The notes under the pieces: generated by a model
What the model saw: only the letters and a program-made list of their open reading frames with translations
Database searches by the model: none
Told to the model about the DNA's origin: nothing
Assembly: GCF_958304185.1 (NCBI RefSeq)
Contig: NZ_OY284433.1
Location: 62,001-126,000 of the forward strand
Origin: an uncultured Erythrobacter sp.
Lineage (GTDB): Bacteria; Pseudomonadota; Alphaproteobacteria; Sphingomonadales; Sphingomonadaceae
Direction of reading: 5' to 3'
Length of the DNA: 64,000 bases
Shown: in pieces, positions 30,363 through 39,180 of the stretch
Layout: the number at the start of each line of letters is the position of its first letter
Position numbering within the stretch: position 1 is the first letter of the stretch
Program-made: the position numbers and the translations under genes

Positions 30363-30716
30363 ATGCAATTCATGCTGATGATCAACGAGGATGAAAGCGC
30401 CTATGCGGGCGAAGGCGGCGCGGCGCTGCTGGAAGCGACGCTGGCGGGGCATATGAAGCTGGCCGAGGATCTCGTGGCGGCCGGGGTGCCGTTCTCCGGT
30501 GAGCGGCTCAAGCCTGCCGCGATGGCGACCACGATCCGCTGGGATAACGGCGCCGCTACCCTGCATGACGGCCCCTTTGCCGAGACCCATGAGGAGCTCG
30601 GCGGCTTCTACATCATCGATGTCGCCAGCCTTGATGAGGCTCTCGAATGGGCCAAGCGCATTCCGGTGCCCAAGGGCGGGATCGAGGTGCGCCCGATCTG
30701 GCCGATGCAGAGGTGA
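30363..30716 (+). CDS. YCII/DGPF-domain protein, partner of the ECF sigma factor
   Basis: A 117-residue YciI-related protein. The signature Asp-Gly-Pro-Phe (69-72, 'HDGPFAETHEELGGFYI') defines the DGPF group, which in many bacteria is encoded immediately before an ECF42-type sigma factor. The gene's stop overlaps the start of that sigma factor (GTGA), so the pair is translationally coupled. Biochemical role of DGPF proteins is not settled. The 90-base spacer upstream is likely to hold the operon's promoter, probably recognised by the partner sigma factor itself. Confidence 0.85.
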   Translation: MQFMLMINEDESAYAGEGGAALLEATLAGHMKLAEDLVAAGVPFSGERLKPAAMATTIRWDNGAATLHDGPFAETHEELGGFYIIDVASLDEALEWAKRIPVPKGGIEVRPIWPMQR

Positions 30717-31933
30717 CGGCTCAGGCCGATCTGGCCCCTGCAATCATGGCGGCGCGGCCCCGCGTGGTGGCCGCGCTCGCCGCTCAGTTGCGCGATCTGG
30801 ATGCGGCGGAGGAGGCCTTCGCCAATGCCGCCGCGTCCGCCCTCGCGCTGTCCGAGCCGCCCCGCGATGTCGCCGCCTGGCTGTTCGTCGCGGCCAAGCG
30901 CCGCGCGCTCGATGCCATCCGCAAGGCGCGCAGCGAGGCGCGGACCGCTGATGCCTTGGGAGAGGTGAGCGACATGGCTGATATTCTCGAACTGCCCGAA
31001 CCCATACCCGACGAGCGGCTGCGCTTGTTGTTCATCTGCTGCCACCCGGCGTTGGGGGCCGAAGTGCGCGCTCCGCTGGCTCTGAAGGTGATCTGCGGGT
31101 TGCCGACCCCGGCGATCGCGCGGCTGTTCGTGGTGAGCGAAAAGGCGATGTTCCAGCGCATCACCCGCGCCAAGGCCAAGGTGCGCGAGGCGGGGATCGC
31201 GTTTGAACTGCCCCCGCGCAAGGCATGGCCTGAGCGGCTGGGGGCGGTGCTGCTGGCGCTCGAACTGGCGTTTACGGCCGCCTATGCCGATGCGGGCGGA
31301 GAGTTGTCGGCGGCGCTTGAGGAGGATCTTGGCGCGGAGGTGGAGCGGCTGGCGCTGCTGGTCGCCGAACTGCTGCCGCAGGAGCCCGAAGCGCTGGGCC
31401 TTGCCGCGCTGGTGCTGCTCGCCCGGTCGCGCGCCGGGGCGCGGCTGGATGAGGAGGGCGCGATGGTGCCGCTGTCGCAGCAGGATGCGGCGCTGTGGGA
31501 TTATGCGCGGATCGCTGCGGCGCGCGGGTTGATGGACCGGGCGGCTGGGTTGGCGCGGTCAGGGCCGTATCAGGTGATGGCCGCGATCCAGCTGACCCAC
31601 GCCCGCCGCGCCTTCGATGGCGCAGTGGATTGGGGCGCAGTGCTGCGGCTCTATGACGTGCTGCTCGCGCTGCGGCCATCGCCGATGGTGGCGTTGAGCC
31701 GTGCGCTGGCTTTGGCGCAGGTCGAGGGTGCGGAGGCCGGGCTGGCGGCGCTCGAAGCGCTTCCGGCCGAGCGGTTGGCGCTGGCGCGGCCTTACCATGT
31801 GGCGCGCGCCGATCTGCTGGCGCGGGCGGGGCGGACGGACGAGGCAGCGGCGGCGCTCGATACGGCGCTCGCACTTGATCCGCCAAAGGCCGAGCGGTTG
31901 CTTCTTGAGCGGCGACGCTCCGAACTTGGTTAG
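30713..31933 (+). CDS. ECF42-type RNA polymerase sigma factor with C-terminal TPR-like extension
   Basis: A 406-residue protein with an N-terminal ECF sigma core: region 2 ('LDAAEEAFANAAASAL', 'VAAWLFVAAKRRALDAIRK') and region 4 ('LRLLFICCHPAL', 'KVICGLPTPAIARLFVVSEKAMFQRITRAK'). A long alpha-helical TPR-like C-terminal part (about 185-406, DUF6596) follows, the hallmark of ECF42 sigma factors, which lack a classical anti-sigma factor. GTG start at 30713 overlaps the DGPF stop. The extension is thought to control activity; the signal is unknown. It converges with prmA, and the two stops overlap. Confidence 0.87.
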   Translation: MTAQADLAPAIMAARPRVVAALAAQLRDLDAAEEAFANAAASALALSEPPRDVAAWLFVAAKRRALDAIRKARSEARTADALGEVSDMADILELPEPIPDERLRLLFICCHPALGAEVRAPLALKVICGLPTPAIARLFVVSEKAMFQRITRAKAKVREAGIAFELPPRKAWPERLGAVLLALELAFTAAYADAGGELSAALEEDLGAEVERLALLVAELLPQEPEALGLAALVLLARSRAGARLDEEGAMVPLSQQDAALWDYARIAAARGLMDRAAGLARSGPYQVMAAIQLTHARRAFDGAVDWGAVLRLYDVLLALRPSPMVALSRALALAQVEGAEAGLAALEALPAERLALARPYHVARADLLARAGRTDEAAAALDTALALDPPKAERLLLERRRSELG

Positions 31934-32838
31934 CGCGCCCGCCGTCGGCGCAGCCACAAAATCGCCCAGTCGCCGCGCTGGAGCCTTGCGGCCATGCGGA
32001 ACCCGGCGCGGTGCATCGCGCGCTTGACTGCCGCTTCCTGCTCGCCCGCCAGCAGACCTGCCAAGAGCAAGCTCCCCCCGGGCGGCACCGCTTTGGCAAA
32101 ATCGGGCGCGAGGCTGACCAGCGGCCCGGCGAGGATATTGGCGATCAGCAGATCATAGGGCCCGCGCAATTGCAGCAGCGGATCGTCCATCCCGTCCGCC
32201 ACGATCATCACCGCCTCGCCAGCGCCGCCGCCCATCGGGACGGCGTTCAGCCGCGCGTTTTCCTCGACCACGCCCACACAGACCGCATCGATATCGGTGA
32301 GCGTGCACAGCGCGCGCGGCCAAAGCGCCAGCGCGGCAAAGCCCAGCAGCCCGGTGCCGGTGCCGATGTCAGCAAGATTGCGGGCGATCACGCCGCTCGC
32401 CTTCATGTGGCCCAGCATTTCCAAGCACCCAGCGGTGGTCTTGTGCTGGCCGGTGCCGAAGGCTTGGGAGGCGGGAATCACGAAGTCGATCAGGTCGGGA
32501 TCGGCGGGGTAATCGGGCGTATGAACATGGAACCGCCCGGCGCGGATCGGCGGGGCGTTGTGCTGGCTGAGCGTCACCCAGTCCTCGGGCGGCAATTCCT
32601 CGATTGTGATCTTGGGTGCCTTGCCTTCAAACAGCCCGGCCAAAGCGGCTTTCTCCGCCTTGCCGGGCTTCCTCGGAAACCAGCCTTCGAGCACCCAATC
32701 GTCGGGCTTTTCCTCGGCTTCCTCGCGACCCGCGATGACGAGTTCGTAGTCCCAATCGTCGATCAGATCATGCGCCAGCAGCGCGGCCTGCACGACCTTC
32801 TTGGGCGCGTGGGCGGTCATTTTCCAGGTGGAGGTCAT
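31930..32838 (-). CDS. prmA: Ribosomal protein L11 methyltransferase
   Basis: A 302-residue SAM-dependent methyltransferase modifying ribosomal protein L11. Class I fold motifs: 'VIPASQAFGTGQHKTT' (the PrmA signature), motif I 'LADIGTGTGLLGFAAL', 'TDIDAVCVGVVEEN' and post-motif 'DLLIANILAGPL'. The N-terminal L11-recognition domain is present but divergent. Third gene of a minus-strand run (SDR, metallo-beta-lactamase, prmA); its start overlaps the lactamase stop (ATGA). The role is housekeeping; coupling to the lactamase is probably incidental. Confidence 0.92.
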   Translation of the reverse strand: MTSTWKMTAHAPKKVVQAALLAHDLIDDWDYELVIAGREEAEEKPDDWVLEGWFPRKPGKAEKAALAGLFEGKAPKITIEELPPEDWVTLSQHNAPPIRAGRFHVHTPDYPADPDLIDFVIPASQAFGTGQHKTTAGCLEMLGHMKASGVIARNLADIGTGTGLLGFAALALWPRALCTLTDIDAVCVGVVEENARLNAVPMGGGAGEAVMIVADGMDDPLLQLRGPYDLLIANILAGPLVSLAPDFAKAVPPGGSLLLAGLLAGEQEAAVKRAMHRAGFRMAARLQRGDWAILWLRRRRAR

Positions 32839-33770
32839 TGCGCCGCCGCTTCTTTCGACAGCCGCTCATCCATCGCCTTGGTCTTGCTGTCGGCATAGGC
32901 CGCGCAGGTCATGCCGCCCACCATCGTCCCGGTGCGCGCGCGGGTGAGCATGTCGCTGGCCGAGGGGTGGGGGGTGAGCAACATGCCGCATTCGAGCGGA
33001 CGCAACCGGGCAATTCCGCGCCGGAACATGGCGACATAATCGGGATGGTCGGTAAAGCGGTAATCATCGGCACTGACCGGCGAGAGACTGTCGGCGTAGA
33101 CGATCGTGACGCAGCCGCCGACGTCGCAGCTTTCCCATTGCCAGCTCATCGCGCCAATGGTGTGGCCGGGGGTGGCGAAGCCGGTGATTTCCAGTCCGTC
33201 GATCTTTACCAACTCGCCGTCCGCGACTGCGCGGATCATTCCGGTGACCGGCACCATCGGTGCGTGCAGCCCGGCTTGCGGATCGCGCGGATCGTCCTTG
33301 CCGGTGCGGATCACCTCAACCGCGCCTGCACCCACCAGCACGGGCGCGCCGATCAGGCCTTGTAGCCGGGCAAACCCGCCGACATGGTCGAAGTGCTCGT
33401 GGCTGCCCACGATTGCCTTCACCTCGGACAGCTTGACGCCGAGGCTTTCGATATTGGCAGCGATGGCTTCCGAGCCTTTGGCGGTCCCGCTGTCGATCAG
33501 CACAGCGCCATCCGCGCCGCGGATCAGGAGCGCGGTGATCCCGCAAGTGCCGACATACCAGGTGTCGCCGTGGATGTGGAACGGCTCGGTCGGCTTGTCC
33601 CAATCGTCGAAATCTTCGCAGACCTTGCCGAAGCGCACCATAGCGTCCGAATGCTGCGCGTCCTCGACCGTGGCAGATGCTTGCGAGGTGGCGGCGGCAG
33701 TGGTGCAGCCGGACAGGGCCAGCGCGGCAGCAGCGAGCAGGACAATCTTATCGAACAAAGCTCGCTCCAT
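32835..33770 (-). CDS. Subclass B3 metallo-beta-lactamase
   Basis: A 311-residue exported lipoprotein-like enzyme (lipobox 'LSGC', Cys22) of the B3 group. Zinc ligands are complete: His124, His126, Asp128 and His129 in 'HEHFDH', His203 in 'PGHTIG' and His268 in 'LLTPHPSA'. 'DTWYVGTCGITALLI' and the Cys pair in 'SCDVGGC' are typical of B3 enzymes. Such enzymes hydrolyse penicillins and carbapenems in the periplasm; environmental Erythrobacter strains are known to carry chromosomal B3 lactamases. No regulator or mobile element adjoins it, so it looks intrinsic. Activity cannot be deduced from sequence. Confidence 0.9.
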   Translation of the reverse strand: MERALFDKIVLLAAAALALSGCTTAAATSQASATVEDAQHSDAMVRFGKVCEDFDDWDKPTEPFHIHGDTWYVGTCGITALLIRGADGAVLIDSGTAKGSEAIAANIESLGVKLSEVKAIVGSHEHFDHVGGFARLQGLIGAPVLVGAGAVEVIRTGKDDPRDPQAGLHAPMVPVTGMIRAVADGELVKIDGLEITGFATPGHTIGAMSWQWESCDVGGCVTIVYADSLSPVSADDYRFTDHPDYVAMFRRGIARLRPLECGMLLTPHPSASDMLTRARTGTMVGGMTCAAYADSKTKAMDERLSKEAAAQ

Positions 33771-34473
33771 TGGCGTCGATCACCGCGCCGGTCATGCTCG
33801 GGGGTGCGTCGAGCGCGCAGAAGGTGATGATGGCAGCGATTTCTTCCGGTGTCGCCACCCGGCCCAGCGGAATGTCCGCCAGCAGCCCCGGCCCGCCGCG
33901 GCTGGCGAGGTAATCGTCGGCCATGCTGGTGTCGGTGAAGCCGGGAGTGACGGCGAAGCTCAAGATGCCGTCCTTGGCGTAGGCGCGGGCGATGGTCTTG
34001 TGCATCCCGATCATCCCGCTCTTGGCGGCGGCATAGTGCCAGTGCGCGGGGCTGTCCCCGCGATAGGCGGCGCGGCTGGCGACATGGACGAGCCGCCCGG
34101 CAAAGCCGCGCTCCTGCCAATGCAGCACCGCAAAGCGCGACAGTTGCGCGGCGCTGGTGAGGTTGACCCGCAGCGTGTCCTCCCACGCATCAAGCCATTC
34201 GATGTCCGACCGGTCCAGCCGGTTGGCCTCGAACCGTCCGGCATTGTTGACCACAGCGTCGATTGCGCCGCCTGCCAGATCAAGTGCCTGATCCCACAGG
34301 CCTTGCACGCTCAACGGATCGCCGAAATCGGCAGCGATGATCGGCGGCGCGCCGGGCGTGGGGGTAACGGGGCGCGAGGCGTGGCCGATTACGGGGACCC
34401 CGCGTGCGGCCAGAGCATCAAGAGCTGCCTTGCCGATTCCGCGGCTCGATCCGGTAACAAGAGTGTATCCCAT
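33748..34473 (-). CDS. Short-chain dehydrogenase/reductase
   Basis: A 241-residue Rossmann-fold SDR. The nucleotide motif is 'TGSSRGIG' (NADPH-type, Arg after TGSS), with 'NNAGRF' and the active-site Ser ('VASRAAYRGD') followed by 'YAAAKSG' as the YxxxK pair. Substrate unknown; sequence style is that of 3-oxoacyl-reductase-like SDRs. First gene of the minus-strand run; its 3' end overlaps the start of the lactamase gene by 23 bases. Divergent from sdhC with a 110-base spacer. Confidence 0.85.
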   Translation of the reverse strand: MGYTLVTGSSRGIGKAALDALAARGVPVIGHASRPVTPTPGAPPIIAADFGDPLSVQGLWDQALDLAGGAIDAVVNNAGRFEANRLDRSDIEWLDAWEDTLRVNLTSAAQLSRFAVLHWQERGFAGRLVHVASRAAYRGDSPAHWHYAAAKSGMIGMHKTIARAYAKDGILSFAVTPGFTDTSMADDYLASRGGPGLLADIPLGRVATPEEIAAIITFCALDAPPSMTGAVIDANGASFVR

Positions 34474-34583
34474 GCACGCTCCTATCCAAAACTTTGCAAG
34501 CTGTGTCCACCGCTCCCCGCTTGCCTCATGCGTCAGCGGCGCTAAGTGGAATGGCGAAAATCTAGGGACCGGACGGGATCACC

Positions 34584-34964
34584 ATGAATCAAAGACCGCT
34601 TTCTCCCCATTTGCAGGTGTGGCGCTGGGGGCCGCATATGCTTGTATCGATCCTCCACCGCGCAACCGGCGACGGTATGGCGCTGGTCGGGCTCGGCGTG
34701 CTGCTGTGGTGGCTCGGCGCGCTGGCGAGCGGGGCCGAGGCCTATGCCACGTTCCAGGGCGCAATGGGCTCCCCGGTCGGGATGCTGGTGTTGGTCGGCC
34801 TGTCGTGGGCGTTCTTCACGCACATGATGAGCGGGATGCGCCACTTCGTGCTCGATATCGGGGCGGGCTACGAGCTCGATACCAACCGGATGTGGTCGAT
34901 CGCTGCGCCGATCATCGCTGTTGTTCTCACCGCGGGCTTCTGGGCCCTGATCCTGCTGCGCTGA
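34584..34964 (+). CDS. sdhC: Succinate dehydrogenase cytochrome b556 subunit
   Basis: A 126-residue membrane anchor of complex II with three hydrophobic helices (about 20-50, 65-90, 102-126). 'RPLSPHLQ' and 'SILHRATG' form the quinone-site region, and His in 'HMMSGMRHFVLD' is the haem ligand. It anchors SdhAB and passes electrons to ubiquinone. First of sdhC-sdhD-sdhA; the start follows GGGATCACC without a strong Shine-Dalgarno. The spacer to the divergent SDR holds the operon's promoter, whose boxes I cannot place. Confidence 0.93.
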   Translation: MNQRPLSPHLQVWRWGPHMLVSILHRATGDGMALVGLGVLLWWLGALASGAEAYATFQGAMGSPVGMLVLVGLSWAFFTHMMSGMRHFVLDIGAGYELDTNRMWSIAAPIIAVVLTAGFWALILLR

Positions 34965-34976
34965 GGAGCGACGACT

Positions 34977-35363
34977 ATGGGTAACGGAACTTCCATCGGC
35001 AAGGTGCGCGGGCTTGGCGCGGCGCATCATGGTCCGCACCACTGGCTGGTGCAGCGCTTCACCGCGATCGGCAATGTGGTGCTGATGAGCTGGCTGCTCG
35101 TCAGCCTGATCATGCTGGGCGATTATGGCTACGGCAATGTGGTCAAGTGGCTCTCGCAGCCGCTGTCGGCCACCGCGATGATCCTGCTGGTGTTCAGCCT
35201 GTTCTGGCACGCACGCCTCGGCCTGCAAGTGCTGATCGAGGATTACATTCATGACGCCGGCAGCAAGTTTGCTGCGATCTCGGCGCTCAATCTGGCAACA
35301 ATTGGCGGCGGCGCGTTCGGCATTTTCAGCGTCGCTACGCTCGCATTCGGAGGTAACGCCTGA
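34977..35363 (+). CDS. sdhD: Succinate dehydrogenase hydrophobic membrane anchor subunit
   Basis: A 128-residue three-helix membrane protein. '[13 protein letters not shown]' is the family N-terminal motif and '[18 protein letters not shown]' contains the haem-ligand His and the quinone-site Asp-Tyr. Starts 12 bases after the sdhC stop behind GAGGAG; its stop overlaps the sdhA start by one base, which supports tight co-expression. Confidence 0.93.
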   Translation: MGNGTSIGKVRGLGAAHHGPHHWLVQRFTAIGNVVLMSWLLVSLIMLGDYGYGNVVKWLSQPLSATAMILLVFSLFWHARLGLQVLIEDYIHDAGSKFAAISALNLATIGGGAFGIFSVATLAFGGNA

Positions 35364-37231
35364 TGGCAACCGCAGCTCCTAAGGGAACCGCAAATGATGT
35401 CGGGGGCGCGCATCTGACGGGCGCTTATACGATCGTCGATCACACCTATGATGTGGTCGTGGTGGGCGCGGGCGGTTCGGGCCTGCGCGCAACGATGGGC
35501 GCGGCGGAAAGCGGCCTGCGCACCGCGAACATCTCCAAGGTGTTCCCCACCCGCTCGCACACGGTTGCAGCGCAGGGCGGCATCGCCGCGTCGCTTGGCA
35601 ATAACAGCCCGGACCACTGGACCTGGCATATGTATGACACCGTCAAGGGGTCTGACTGGCTGGGCGATCAGGACGCGATCGAATATCTCGCGCGTGAAGC
35701 TCCGGCGGCGGTTTACGAACTGGAGCACGCGGGCGTGCCCTTCAGCCGCAATGCCGATGGCACGATCTACCAGCGTCCGTTCGGTGGCCACATGCAGAAC
35801 ATGGGCGCGGGCCCGCCGGTGCAGCGCACCTGCGCCGCTGCCGACCGCACCGGTCACGCCATGCTCCACGCGCTGTATCAACAGAGCCTGAAGTACGATG
35901 CGGACTTCTTCATCGAATATTTCGCGCTCGACCTGATCATGTCGGAACGTGATGGGGTGAAGCAGTGCGTCGGCGTAATCGCGATGTGCCTCGATGACGG
36001 CAAGATCCACCGCTTCCGCGCGCAGTCGGTCGTGCTCGCGACCGGCGGTTATGGCCGTTGCTACTACACCGCCACCAGCGCCCACACCTGCACCGGCGAC
36101 GGCGGCGGGATGGTGCTGCGTGCCGGTCTGCCGTTGCAGGACATGGAGTTCGTGCAGTTCCACCCGACTGGCATCTACGGTGCGGGCGTGCTGATCACCG
36201 AAGGCGCGCGCGGGGAGGGTGGCTACCTCACCAACTCCGAAGGCGAGCGCTTCATGGAGCGCTATGCTCCGTCCGCGAAGGACTTGGCGTCGCGTGACGT
36301 GGTCAGCCGTTCGATGGCGCTGGAAATGCGCGAAGGGCGCGGTGTCGGGCCGGAAGGGGATCACATCTACCTCCACCTCGACCATATCGACCCCACCGTG
36401 CTCGCCCAGCGCCTGCCGGGCATCACCGAAAGCGGCAAGATCTTCGCTGGCGTCGATCTGACCCGCCAGCCGCTGCCGGTGACCCCGACGGTGCATTACA
36501 ACATGGGCGGTATCCCCTGTAACTATCACGGGCAGGTCGTGACCTTGGGGCCGGATGGCAACCCCGACACCGTGATCCCTGGCCTTTATGCTGTGGGTGA
36601 GGCGGCATGCGTGTCGGTGCATGGCGCGAACCGCCTCGGCTCCAACTCGCTGATCGACCTCGTGGTGTTCGGCCGCGCGACCGGCCACCACCTGCGCGAT
36701 AACTTGCAGCCTAAGGCGAAGCAGCCCGAACTGCCCGCCGACAGCGCGGACTTTGCGCTGACCCGGCTCGATCACTTCCGCTATGCGCAGGGCGGCTCGC
36801 CCACCGCGCAGATCCGTGCCGAAATGCAGAAGGCGATGCAGAAGCACTGCGCCGTGTTCCGCGATCAGAAACTGATGGACGAAGGCGTGGCCAAGCTCGC
36901 CGAGCAGAACAAGCGGATGGAGGACATCCACGTCACCGACAAGTCGCTGATCTGGAACAGCGACCTGATCGAGACGCTGGAACTCGACAACCTGATGTCG
37001 CAGGCCAACGTGACGATGGCATCGGCCGCCAACCGCAAGGAAAGCCGCGGCGCCCACGCGCATGAGGACTTCCCCGATCGCAACGATGCCGAGTGGATGA
37101 AGCACACCATCGCGTGGTTCGACGGCTGGGGCGGGCGCGGCTCGAACAGCCGGATCGATTACCGCCCAGTGCACGAATACACGCTGACGGACGACATCAA
37201 GTACATCGAGCCCAAGGCGCGGGTGTATTGA
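35363..37231 (+). CDS. sdhA: Succinate dehydrogenase flavoprotein subunit
   Basis: A 622-residue flavoprotein oxidising succinate to fumarate. FAD-binding motif '[14 protein letters not shown]' (about 34-47); covalent-flavin His66 in 'RSHTVAAQ'; substrate-site residues in 'HPTGIYGAG' and '[10 protein letters not shown]'; '[11 protein letters not shown]' near the C-terminal half. The catalytic Arg is in the 'RDVVSRSM' region. The usual next gene, sdhB (iron-sulphur subunit), is not present: a DUF962 gene follows. SdhB must be encoded elsewhere for a working complex. Confidence 0.96.
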   Translation: MATAAPKGTANDVGGAHLTGAYTIVDHTYDVVVVGAGGSGLRATMGAAESGLRTANISKVFPTRSHTVAAQGGIAASLGNNSPDHWTWHMYDTVKGSDWLGDQDAIEYLAREAPAAVYELEHAGVPFSRNADGTIYQRPFGGHMQNMGAGPPVQRTCAAADRTGHAMLHALYQQSLKYDADFFIEYFALDLIMSERDGVKQCVGVIAMCLDDGKIHRFRAQSVVLATGGYGRCYYTATSAHTCTGDGGGMVLRAGLPLQDMEFVQFHPTGIYGAGVLITEGARGEGGYLTNSEGERFMERYAPSAKDLASRDVVSRSMALEMREGRGVGPEGDHIYLHLDHIDPTVLAQRLPGITESGKIFAGVDLTRQPLPVTPTVHYNMGGIPCNYHGQVVTLGPDGNPDTVIPGLYAVGEAACVSVHGANRLGSNSLIDLVVFGRATGHHLRDNLQPKAKQPELPADSADFALTRLDHFRYAQGGSPTAQIRAEMQKAMQKHCAVFRDQKLMDEGVAKLAEQNKRMEDIHVTDKSLIWNSDLIETLELDNLMSQANVTMASAANRKESRGAHAHEDFPDRNDAEWMKHTIAWFDGWGGRGSNSRIDYRPVHEYTLTDDIKYIEPKARVY

Positions 37232-37238
37232 GAAATCG

Positions 37239-37583
37239 ATGACCTTCGACGAGTTCTGGCTCGCCTATCTGGGGCAACACAGAAAGGCGGGCACGCGCTT
37301 GTGCCACTACATCGGCACCAGCGTGGGACTCGTCGGGGGGATCGGGCTGGCGGTTTGGGGTGCTTACCTCGCAGCGGTCGTGGTGGCCGTGAGCGGCTAC
37401 GCACTCGCACTAGCGGGCCATTTTCTGATCGAAGGCAACAAGCCCTACGCGACGAAACCGCTGTGGGGGTTTTATGCCGACCTGCTGATGCTCAAGAAGT
37501 CGCTTACCGGCGAATTGCAGGCCGAACTGCAGCGGCTTGAACCGGCGGATGCGCCCGTCACGCAAGCGGATGTTCGGCACTAG
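37239..37583 (+). CDS. DUF962 / Mpo1-like membrane protein
   Basis: A 114-residue protein with two hydrophobic helices (about 27-66). 'FDEFWLAYLGQHRKAGTRLCHYIGT', split by the conserved HxxxxxR-L-H pattern, and 'GHFLIEGNKPYATKPLWGF' are signatures of DUF962, related to fungal Mpo1, an alpha-oxidation dioxygenase of 2-hydroxy fatty acids; conserved His residues could hold iron. Function in bacteria is unproven. It sits seven bases after sdhA and seven before the next gene, so it probably belongs to the same transcript. Confidence 0.85.
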   Translation: MTFDEFWLAYLGQHRKAGTRLCHYIGTSVGLVGGIGLAVWGAYLAAVVVAVSGYALALAGHFLIEGNKPYATKPLWGFYADLLMLKKSLTGELQAELQRLEPADAPVTQADVRH

Positions 37584-37589
37584 ATCTGC

Positions 37590-38690
37590 ATGACCTGCCG
37601 CGTCGCGATCATCGGCGGTTACGGCAATTTTGGTGCGCATGTGGCGCGCAGCCTTGCTGGCGATGCTGGGATACAGTTGATTATCGCGGGCCGCTCGCTT
37701 CCTAAAGCTGGGGCTTTTGCGAGCGCGCTTGATGCTGCCAATCCGGCTGAGGCGGGGGCCTATGACCTCGACGGGTCACCCGACGCGTTGGCGGTGCTGC
37801 GCCCCGATCTCGTCATCAACATGGTCGGGCCTTACAACGGCCAATCCTATGCCATCGCCGAGGCCGCCATCGCCTGCGGGGCGCATTATTGCGACATTGC
37901 CGATGCGCGCGAGTTCGTCACGGGGATCGGGGTGCTGGACGCTGCGGCCAAGCGCGCGGGCGTCGCGGTGCTGGCGGGCGCGAGTTCGGTTCCGGCGCTG
38001 ACGGCGGCCTATTGTGACGATTCGGCCAAGACGATGCGGACCATCCGCAAGGTCGAATACGGCATCAGCGGCGCCGAGCAATCCAATGCGGGCGCAGGCA
38101 CGGTGGCGGCGGTGCTCAGCTTCGTCGGTCAGCGCTTCACCACCTTGCGCGGCGGCAAGATGACCCCGGTGACCGGCTGGAGCGACCTGCGCCGTGTCGA
38201 CCTCCCCGGAGTCGGCCAGCGGTGGTTCGGGCGTGCCAATGCGCCCGACCTCGATCTGTTCGCCGCGCGCTATCCCGGCCTTCAGGAGCACAGCTTCTGG
38301 GCGGGCCATGCCATTGCGCCGCTGCATTTCGGCACCATGCTGATGGGCTGGCTGGCGCGTATCGGGCTGCTGCCCCGGCTCGACCGCTTTGCCCCGCAAC
38401 TGGTGCGTATCGCGAGCCTGTTCGATTGGCTCGGCACCGGCACCAGCGGCTTCTTCATGACCATCAGCGGGGCGGGGCCGGATGGCGCGCCGCTGACCCG
38501 ACGCCACTGGATCATCGCCCGTTCGGGCCACGGGCCGTTCATCCCCTGCATCCCGGTGATCCTGATCGCCCGGCACATGGCTGCTGGCCGCCGTTACGAG
38601 CCCGGCGCGCGGCCCTGCCTCGGCATTATCAGCCTCGCCGAATACCGCGCCGAATTCGCCCACTTCGACATCGAGGCCACCGACGCATGA
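37590..38690 (+). CDS. Saccharopine dehydrogenase-like NAD(P)-binding protein
   Basis: A 366-residue protein with an N-terminal Rossmann motif ('VAIIGGYGNFGAHVARSL') and saccharopine-dehydrogenase-type core ('RPDLVINMVGPYNGQSYAIAEAA', 'GAHYCDIADAREFV'). The C-terminal half ('GTGTSGFFMTISGAGPDG') matches the family found in many proteobacteria with unknown substrate. Lysine or saccharopine metabolism is not implied. ATG-TGA overlap with the following DCC gene shows translational coupling. Confidence 0.82.
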   Translation: MTCRVAIIGGYGNFGAHVARSLAGDAGIQLIIAGRSLPKAGAFASALDAANPAEAGAYDLDGSPDALAVLRPDLVINMVGPYNGQSYAIAEAAIACGAHYCDIADAREFVTGIGVLDAAAKRAGVAVLAGASSVPALTAAYCDDSAKTMRTIRKVEYGISGAEQSNAGAGTVAAVLSFVGQRFTTLRGGKMTPVTGWSDLRRVDLPGVGQRWFGRANAPDLDLFAARYPGLQEHSFWAGHAIAPLHFGTMLMGWLARIGLLPRLDRFAPQLVRIASLFDWLGTGTSGFFMTISGAGPDGAPLTRRHWIIARSGHGPFIPCIPVILIARHMAAGRRYEPGARPCLGIISLAEYRAEFAHFDIEATDA

Positions 38691-39133
38691 CGCACGCGCC
38701 CTACAGCTACCGCGACAATCCCGCCGTCCACGCCTTCGACGATTCGCGCCCGGTGTTCATTTTCGATCACGTCTGCGTGCTGTGCTCGGGCGGGGTGAGC
38801 GTCATCATGAAGCATGACCATAAGGGCACGATTGCCTTTACGCCCGCACAAGGAGAGCTGGGATTGGCGCTCTGCCAGCACTTCGGAATCGACTGGGACG
38901 AAAGCTACGTCTTCATCCGCAACGGCCGCGCCTTCATCAAGAGCGACGGCTATTTCGAGGTCGCCCGCGCGCTGGGCGGCTGGTGGCGGCTGGGGCTGGT
39001 GTTCCAGATCATCCCGCGCGGCCTGCGTGACTGGGCCTATGATCTGATCGCGCGCAACCGCTACCGCTGGTTCGGCAAGACCGCCGAAGCCTGCGCGCTG
39101 CTGACGCCGGAGCAACGCGCGCGGCTGCTGTGA
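38687..39133 (+). CDS. DCC-family thiol-disulphide oxidoreductase-like protein (DUF393)
   Basis: A 148-residue DUF393 protein. The signature D27-x-x-C30-x-x-C33 ('FDHVCVLCSGGV') defines the family; it is predicted to be redox active by analogy with thioredoxin-type CxxC sites, though this is not proved. 'YVFIRNGRAFIKSDGYFEVAR' and 'PRGLRDWAYDLIARNRYRWFG' are conserved family segments. Overlaps the preceding gene stop by ATGA. Confidence 0.87.
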   Translation: MTHAPYSYRDNPAVHAFDDSRPVFIFDHVCVLCSGGVSVIMKHDHKGTIAFTPAQGELGLALCQHFGIDWDESYVFIRNGRAFIKSDGYFEVARALGGWWRLGLVFQIIPRGLRDWAYDLIARNRYRWFGKTAEACALLTPEQRARLL

Positions 39134-39180
39134 AAGTGCCAGCTTGACCAGCACGCTGCGGACGGGCAGCCTGCTCCCAG

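Noticed and set aside
35249-37174. 641-codon minus-strand frame opposite sdhA
   Set aside because: Antisense to a certain flavoprotein gene.
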